Of a stretch of DNA of 64,000 nucleotides, positions 59,844 through 64,000 are shown in pieces; position 1 is the stretch's first letter; each line of letters opens with the position of its first letter. A model generated the notes under the pieces. The model saw nothing but the letters and a program-made list of their open reading frames with translations. It had not been told where the DNA came from and made no database searches. The translations under genes and the position numbers were made by a program. The DNA is from Dokdonella_A soli (GTDB lineage Bacteria; Pseudomonadota; Gammaproteobacteria; Xanthomonadales; Rhodanobacteraceae): assembly GCF_039523175.1 (NCBI RefSeq), contig NZ_BAAAEU010000024.1:434001-498000 (forward strand), given 5' to 3'.

Positions 59844-60016
59844 TTCGTCACCTTTGCGGTGATCTTCACATCCCGCAGCAAGCAGCACGCTCCGCGCTTT
59901 CCCATCACCGCCTTGAACCGGCGCGCACGGCTACGGGTGTGCGTCGCGATCAGCATCCCGTCATCGCGTACCATGGCCCAACGAAACGTCTGCACATGAA
60001 GAATGGGCTTACGCAT
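59840..60016 (-). CDS. Small basic phage protein
   Basis: A 58-residue protein (MRKPILHVQTFRWAMVRDDG, HTRSRARRFKAVMGKRGACC). ATG 60016; its TGA overlaps the NinB GTG. Unknown function. Confidence 0.5.
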   Translation of the reverse strand: MRKPILHVQTFRWAMVRDDGMLIATHTRSRARRFKAVMGKRGACCLLRDVKITAKVTK

Positions 60017-60206
60017 GGCGCGCGCCCCGGATCTCGGGACCCCCGGCGCGCAAGGGGACGCAGAGCGTCGTCATCCCGGAGTAGCGGATCCGTGCATACA
60101 CGCGACTGCGATTCCGCTCCACTTCGACGACTTCGCATTCGTCATCCCCGGCTATGCCGATGAGGGAATCGCCCGGTTTTAGGGTGTCGAGTTCAGCGCG
60201 CGTCAT
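60009..60206 (-). CDS. Small phage protein, unknown
   Basis: A 65-residue protein: TRAELDTLKPGDSLIGIAGD and ECEVVEVERNRSRVYARI, a small beta-barrel-like pattern. ATG 60206 overlaps the DnaC-type gene stop. Confidence 0.55.
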   Translation of the reverse strand: MTRAELDTLKPGDSLIGIAGDDECEVVEVERNRSRVYARIRYSGMTTLCVPLRAGGPEIRGARHA

Positions 60207-61003
60207 GCCGCCGCCCTCCCGCGATAGCTGGTCCAGTCGAACGCGATCACGCCGCCAGCCTCGCGAAAGCGGTCCATGACGCGTTCGCCGAGGTACGTGG
60301 TCAGCTCGTCCTGGTTCAGATTGGAAATCAGGATCGTCGAGCGGCACTGCTGGTAACGCTCGTTGATGATCTCGAACAGCACCATCTTTTCGTGCTCGCT
60401 GCCGATCTGCACGCCGACCTCGTCGACGATCAACAGGTCGGGCGCGACCATATCGTTGATCGCGTCGCTCTCGGTGCGTTCGGAGTCGCGGCGATAGGTT
60501 TCCTTGACGTGGCGCACGGCCGACAGCACGGTCCCGAACTGGACGGTGCGCAGCTTGTCCGTCAGCGCGTGACCAATCGCGCAGGCGAGGTGGGTCTTGC
60601 CGGTGCCAGGGTTGCCGCAAAGCACCAGCGACGCGCCGCGCTTGGCATCATCGAGGATCGTACCGAGCAGCCGCCGGGCGACACGCAGGGCGTGTTTCTG
60701 TCCGTCGTTGTCGGCGCGGTAGTTCTCCAGCGTCCGGTCGGCGAAGCGCGCTGGGATGCCGCTGCGGCGGAATAGCGCGGTGACGCGCTCCTGCTCGCGC
60801 CGCAACCGTTCCGCCTCGCGCTCCTGCGCTTCGCGCGCTTGGCGCACCTGCGAACACTGCGGGCAGCCCATCGTGATCGGCTCGCCGCCGAACAGCCCAG
60901 GGATCTGCTGCGCCTGAAACGCGCCGTGCTTTTCGCACTGCGCATCGACGAACACGGGCTTGGGCTCAAGCCGCGTCGGATCGGAGGAAGGCTGGGAGTT
61001 CAT
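60203..61003 (-). CDS. DnaC-type replicative helicase loader
   Basis: A 266-residue AAA+ ATPase. An N-terminal CxxH...CPQC zinc-like motif (CEKHG, GCPQCSQ) precedes a coiled region and the ATPase core: Walker A GNPGTGKTHLACA, Walker B DLLIVDEVG, sensor I TILISNLNQDEL. It loads host DnaB onto phage DNA. It overlaps the preceding initiator gene by 38 bases. Confidence 0.88.
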   Translation of the reverse strand: MNSQPSSDPTRLEPKPVFVDAQCEKHGAFQAQQIPGLFGGEPITMGCPQCSQVRQAREAQEREAERLRREQERVTALFRRSGIPARFADRTLENYRADNDGQKHALRVARRLLGTILDDAKRGASLVLCGNPGTGKTHLACAIGHALTDKLRTVQFGTVLSAVRHVKETYRRDSERTESDAINDMVAPDLLIVDEVGVQIGSEHEKMVLFEIINERYQQCRSTILISNLNQDELTTYLGERVMDRFREAGGVIAFDWTSYRGRAAA

Positions 61004-61751
61004 GGTCCGGGGTTCCTGTGTAGGTCTTGCCAGCGAACGAATCGGCGACGGACGGCTTGCCAGAACGCGGTGGTCCCGTGACGCGGGCCTCGTAGGCCTT
61101 GCGCAGCCACGGCACCGGCGCGCTCACGTCCTCCGCCTCGGCTTTGGCCAGTAGCTCGGCGGCGAGGACATCGCCGCAGGCCTTGCGCATAGCACCGAGG
61201 AAGCTGCGCGCACCGCGTTCGCCGACACCTTTGGCGCGCAAAAATGCCAGCCCATGACCGAAGATAGGATCCGGATCGGGCGGCGCAGCCGCCGACGAAG
61301 TCGGAAGCTCTTGCTGTTGTCTGGAGTCTGGAGTCTGGCTAGGTTGGTCGTTCGTTGGACGAACAGAGCACGATTCGTGTAACGAACCGTTCAACGATTC
61401 GTGCTCGGTTTGTGCCTTGATCGATGCACGCTTTTTCTCTTCTCGTTGCTCGGCGATGCGACGGTTCGTTTCCGCCTGAGCATTGGCCTTGGCCATTTCC
61501 TCAAGCGCACGCTTCTGCACGAAGCCAGCGTCTATACGCTCGAAAAACTCTCCGACCACGCGCGTGACGTTCTCTCGTTCTGCCTTGGATGAGGCGCGAC
61601 CGATCCGCCACAACGCCGGCATCCCGAGCGGCAGCGGCTTCTCGTTGGAGTAGAGCCAGTCCAGGAGCAGGTCGTACGCCCCCATTTCACCTTGTGACAG
61701 GTGGCCACAGGCCTTCGCGATATCTCCAAGATGGCGCTTGTAGAAGTTCAT
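60966..61751 (-). CDS. Phage replication initiator-like protein (DUF1376)
   Basis: A 261-residue protein. N-terminal DUF1376 domain (NFYKRHLGDIAKACGHLSQG, AYDLLLDWLYSNEKPLP), a basic coiled region, a variable linker and a C-terminal helical domain (ARSFLGAMRKACGDVLAAEL). Proteins of this type pair with DnaC-like loaders in phage replication modules, as here. Confidence 0.75.
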   Translation of the reverse strand: MNFYKRHLGDIAKACGHLSQGEMGAYDLLLDWLYSNEKPLPLGMPALWRIGRASSKAERENVTRVVGEFFERIDAGFVQKRALEEMAKANAQAETNRRIAEQREEKKRASIKAQTEHESLNGSLHESCSVRPTNDQPSQTPDSRQQQELPTSSAAAPPDPDPIFGHGLAFLRAKGVGERGARSFLGAMRKACGDVLAAELLAKAEAEDVSAPVPWLRKAYEARVTGPPRSGKPSVADSFAGKTYTGTPDHELPAFLRSDAA

Positions 61752-61921
61752 GAGCGAACCGGCTCAACCTCAGATCCACGACGCAGCAGGCGTATTTCGT
61801 CGGCGATCGCCTTACGATCCTCCGGCGTGCGAGCAGACAGATAGCGCAGCTTGAGCACGTCGATCATGTCTTCGCGCTCTTCCGCATCGACGCTCGCGAT
61901 GGGTTTAACGACTGCTTTCAC
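61748..61921 (-). CDS. Small phage protein linking methylase and initiator genes
   Basis: A 57-residue protein read from a GTG at 61921: MKAVVKPIASVDAEEREDMI, then LKLRYLSARTPEDRKAIADE. It overlaps the methyltransferase stop (GTGA) and the next ATG (ATGA), which explains both the start and the stop. Helical and acidic/basic; unknown role. Confidence 0.6.
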   Translation of the reverse strand: MKAVVKPIASVDAEEREDMIDVLKLRYLSARTPEDRKAIADEIRLLRRGSEVEPVRS

Positions 61922-64000
61922 GCCGCGGCAGCCTCGGGCAGCACGTCAAACAAGCCGGGCATGGATATCTGCCGTTCTGCAGCCTCGAGGTAGCGAACAC
62001 CATCCATGAAATAGGCAGTCGACAGCTCCGCTGCACGCCCCTTGCGCCCTTTCAGCAGCGCGCGATACGGCACCGTGAACAGACCACCGAACGGGTCGAA
62101 CACCAGCTCGCCGGGATTGCTGTAGCGCTCGATCAGGCGATCCACGATGTCGAACTGCAGCGGGCAGATATGGTTTTCGAGGCCGCGCTTGGTCTGCTCG
62201 CCGTTGAGCGTGATCATGCGATTGACGTCATGCCAGACGTCATCGTTGTGGCTGCCAGGCGCCAGCGACATAAAGGTCGACGGCAGCGCGCCGCGCGCCT
62301 CCAGCGCTTCACCGATACGCACATGCGTGGCGTAGTCGTAGACCTCGCGCAGGCTGTATTCGGTGAACAGCTTGGCCAGCTTGTCGGGGCCGAGGCCGGC
62401 CAGATCATCCGCTGTCAGTTGGCGATTGCCACTGGAGCGCCAGAACGCATGCGCGTCGACCTGCCAATGCGCGCGGGTGTAGTCCGCCTTGTCCTTGCGC
62501 ACCGGCGCATCGGCATAGCCGCGCGTGCGATCGGTTTGCGGCTTGCGCACCAGCACGATGTACTCCGGCGAACCGACGCCCATCTTGGTGCCGTCCTTGC
62601 ACTGCTCCGACCAGCCCAGGCGATAGGTCTGGTTGTTCTCGCGCACCACGTCGGTGACGACCGTGATCAGGCCCATGTAGTCGAAGCCGTGCTGGCGGTA
62701 GTGGAAAATCGCCTCGGCATGGAACGGCGACACCGTCGGCGCGCCGGCACCGGTCACGGCACCGAACTGAATCCGGTCCTTGACGTGGATGCAGGCCAGC
62801 CGACCCGGCTTGAGGATGCGCAGCAGGTTCTCCGTCAGGAAATCCATCTGCTTCCAGAAATGATCGTTGTTGTCCGTGTGCCCGAAGTCGTTGTAGCTCG
62901 GGCTGTATTCGTAGTGATTGGCGAACGGGATCGAGGTGACGATCAGGTCAACGCTGTTCTCGTCCATCGCGCGCGTCTCGGCCACGCAATCGTTGTTCGC
63001 GACGATCCAGCCCTGCCCGCTCGCCTCGATGCGCTCCACGCCAATCGAACGCTGCAACACCGTCGCCATCGCGGCGGCGGCGCTCAAGCCGTATTCCCGA
63101 ATGATTTCGCTCATCTTCCCCACCAGTTCGTTGTGCCGCGCCCACTTGGCTTGCAGCGTGTGAAGGACTTCGCGCTCGCTCTCGGCGTGCACGATGTGAA
63201 TCTCGACGGGCTCCGTCTGCAAAAACCGCTGCACGCGGTGAATGCTTTGGATGAAATCGTTGAACTTGAAGCCGATGCCGGCGTAGATCGCTTTGTGGCA
63301 GTGGCGTTGGAAGTTGCAGCCGGATCCGGCCAGCACCGGCTTCGCGCTCAGGTACTGGATCTTCCCTTCGCTGAAATCGATGACCGCCTGCTCGCGCTCG
63401 TCGAGGTCCTGGTCGCCGTACACACTGACCGCATCCGGCACCGCCGCCTGGATCGCGTGGCGCTCGGCTTCGAGGTCGTGCCAGATCAGGTAGTTGTTGT
63501 CCGGATCCACGTCGAGGATCGCGCGCACCGCTTCGACGCGCGCCGGCAGCGTGTCGCGCTTCTCGCGCGAGGCATTGACAACACCGAGCGCGGCATCGCA
63601 GAACAAGTTACCCTGCCCGTCACGGTCTGCCTTCGCAGCTGCGTGGTCGACCTTGACCTCGTGATAGACGATCTTGATAGGCGGCAGGTCGTAGCCTTCA
63701 TCGCTGTAGCCAAGATCGGAGGGCCGCTGCAGGAACAGCGCCCACGACGCGACCCACAACCAGAATTCACGCTCCTTGTGCGGATACAGCGTCAGGTTGT
63801 TCGCCTGCGTGCTATCGCGCTTGAACCAACGTGTGAGCGCCTGCCCGGTATCCATCACGCCGAGGAACCCGGCGTAGTGGATCAGCTCCTTGTAGCGGTT
63901 CGGACTCGGTGTCGCGGTGGCGACGAAGCGGAAGCGCACCTTGTCGAACAACGTCAGGAACGTCTGGTAGGTCTTGCTGCCGAAGCTGCGCAGCACGCTC
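61918..64000 (-). CDS. Helicase-DNA methyltransferase fusion, 5' end outside window
   Basis: The frame is open to the window edge; at least 692 residues are visible. First part: end of helicase domain 1 (VRFRFVATATPSPNRY, motif III TATP) and domain 2 (YGDQDLDEREQAVIDFSEGK, AGSGCNF, QSIHRVQRFLQ as motif VI), an SNF2-type arrangement. Second part: an N4/N6 DNA methyltransferase with DLIVTSIPFANHYEYSP (TSIPF where TSPPY is usual) and SNPGELVFDPFGGLFTVPYR. The combination recalls phage anti-restriction or DNA-modifying proteins. The SAM-binding loop DPFGG is intact. Confidence 0.8.
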   Translation of the reverse strand, partial: SVLRSFGSKTYQTFLTLFDKVRFRFVATATPSPNRYKELIHYAGFLGVMDTGQALTRWFKRDSTQANNLTLYPHKEREFWLWVASWALFLQRPSDLGYSDEGYDLPPIKIVYHEVKVDHAAAKADRDGQGNLFCDAALGVVNASREKRDTLPARVEAVRAILDVDPDNNYLIWHDLEAERHAIQAAVPDAVSVYGDQDLDEREQAVIDFSEGKIQYLSAKPVLAGSGCNFQRHCHKAIYAGIGFKFNDFIQSIHRVQRFLQTEPVEIHIVHAESEREVLHTLQAKWARHNELVGKMSEIIREYGLSAAAAMATVLQRSIGVERIEASGQGWIVANNDCVAETRAMDENSVDLIVTSIPFANHYEYSPSYNDFGHTDNNDHFWKQMDFLTENLLRILKPGRLACIHVKDRIQFGAVTGAGAPTVSPFHAEAIFHYRQHGFDYMGLITVVTDVVRENNQTYRLGWSEQCKDGTKMGVGSPEYIVLVRKPQTDRTRGYADAPVRKDKADYTRAHWQVDAHAFWRSSGNRQLTADDLAGLGPDKLAKLFTEYSLREVYDYATHVRIGEALEARGALPSTFMSLAPGSHNDDVWHDVNRMITLNGEQTKRGLENHICPLQFDIVDRLIERYSNPGELVFDPFGGLFTVPYRALLKGRKGRAAELSTAYFMDGVRYLEAAERQISMPGLFDVLPEAAAA

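Overview
The first 20.4 kb is chromosome of a high-GC gammaproteobacterium. Gene order thrS-infC-rpmI-rplT-pheS-pheT-ihfA-merR, the style of the intergenic REP palindromes, and a secreted repeat protein ending in IFANGFE point to Xanthomonadales, probably a Rhodanobacteraceae/Dokdonella-like organism; this placement is inference from content, not a database match. The rest, from just after a tRNA-Asn at 20348-20424 to the right edge, is a single prophage of short-tailed (podovirus-like) type, almost entirely on the minus strand and therefore transcribed from right to left. No integrase, repressor or second attachment site lies inside the window; these must be beyond position 64000 if the element is complete.

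Chromosome, left to right: the C-terminal part of an FG-GAP/VCBS-type repeat protein; prolyl aminopeptidase; a large TonB-dependent receptor with an AT-rich promoter flanked by TATTGACGT repeats; tRNA-Pro(GGG); then the translation and nucleoid operon (merR-type regulator, ihfA, pheT, pheS, rplT, rpmI, infC, thrS, listed against the direction of transcription). infC starts at a rare AUC codon, the thrS-infC gap holds four consecutive stem-loops, and thrS is preceded by a promoter, an 8-codon leader peptide and a terminator that together look like a ribosome-mediated attenuator. After a decayed TonB-receptor tail and tRNA-Val(GAC) come a two-component pair (CBS-domain histidine kinase and a double-receiver response regulator), a REP cluster, uvrB, a GspH/FimT-like pseudopilin and tRNA-Asn(GTT).

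Prophage, in transcription order (right to left): a helicase-DNA methyltransferase fusion, a chain of overlapping replication/recombination genes (DUF1376-like initiator, DnaC-type loader, NinB, an HNH/Ref-like nuclease, RusA-like resolvase), a zinc-finger protein in the Q-antiterminator position, then a sigma70-like late promoter followed about 30 nt later by a terminator. Next come a lysis cassette (several small membrane proteins, a membrane-anchored lytic transglycosylase, overlapping Rz/Rz1 spanins), virion decoration and fibre-like proteins, terminase small and large subunits, P22-type portal, scaffold, a CsrA-like small protein, an N4-gp56-type major capsid protein, head-tail and tail proteins, a tail protein containing a CAP/SCP domain, and finally three large internal virion proteins. 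The last of these is a 2578-residue polyvalent protein that carries, in order, a GGDEF-like nucleotidyl cyclase domain, a zincin-like domain, an ADP-ribosyltransferase-like domain and a MuF C-terminal-like domain. Its disordered linkers overlap other open frames, one with a strong ribosome binding site.

The most unusual content is this multi-enzyme ejection protein, the CAP domain in a tail protein, the CsrA-like gene in the capsid cluster, the helicase-methylase fusion, a small phage protein carrying the same IFxNGFE tail as the host repeat protein, and the thrS leader.
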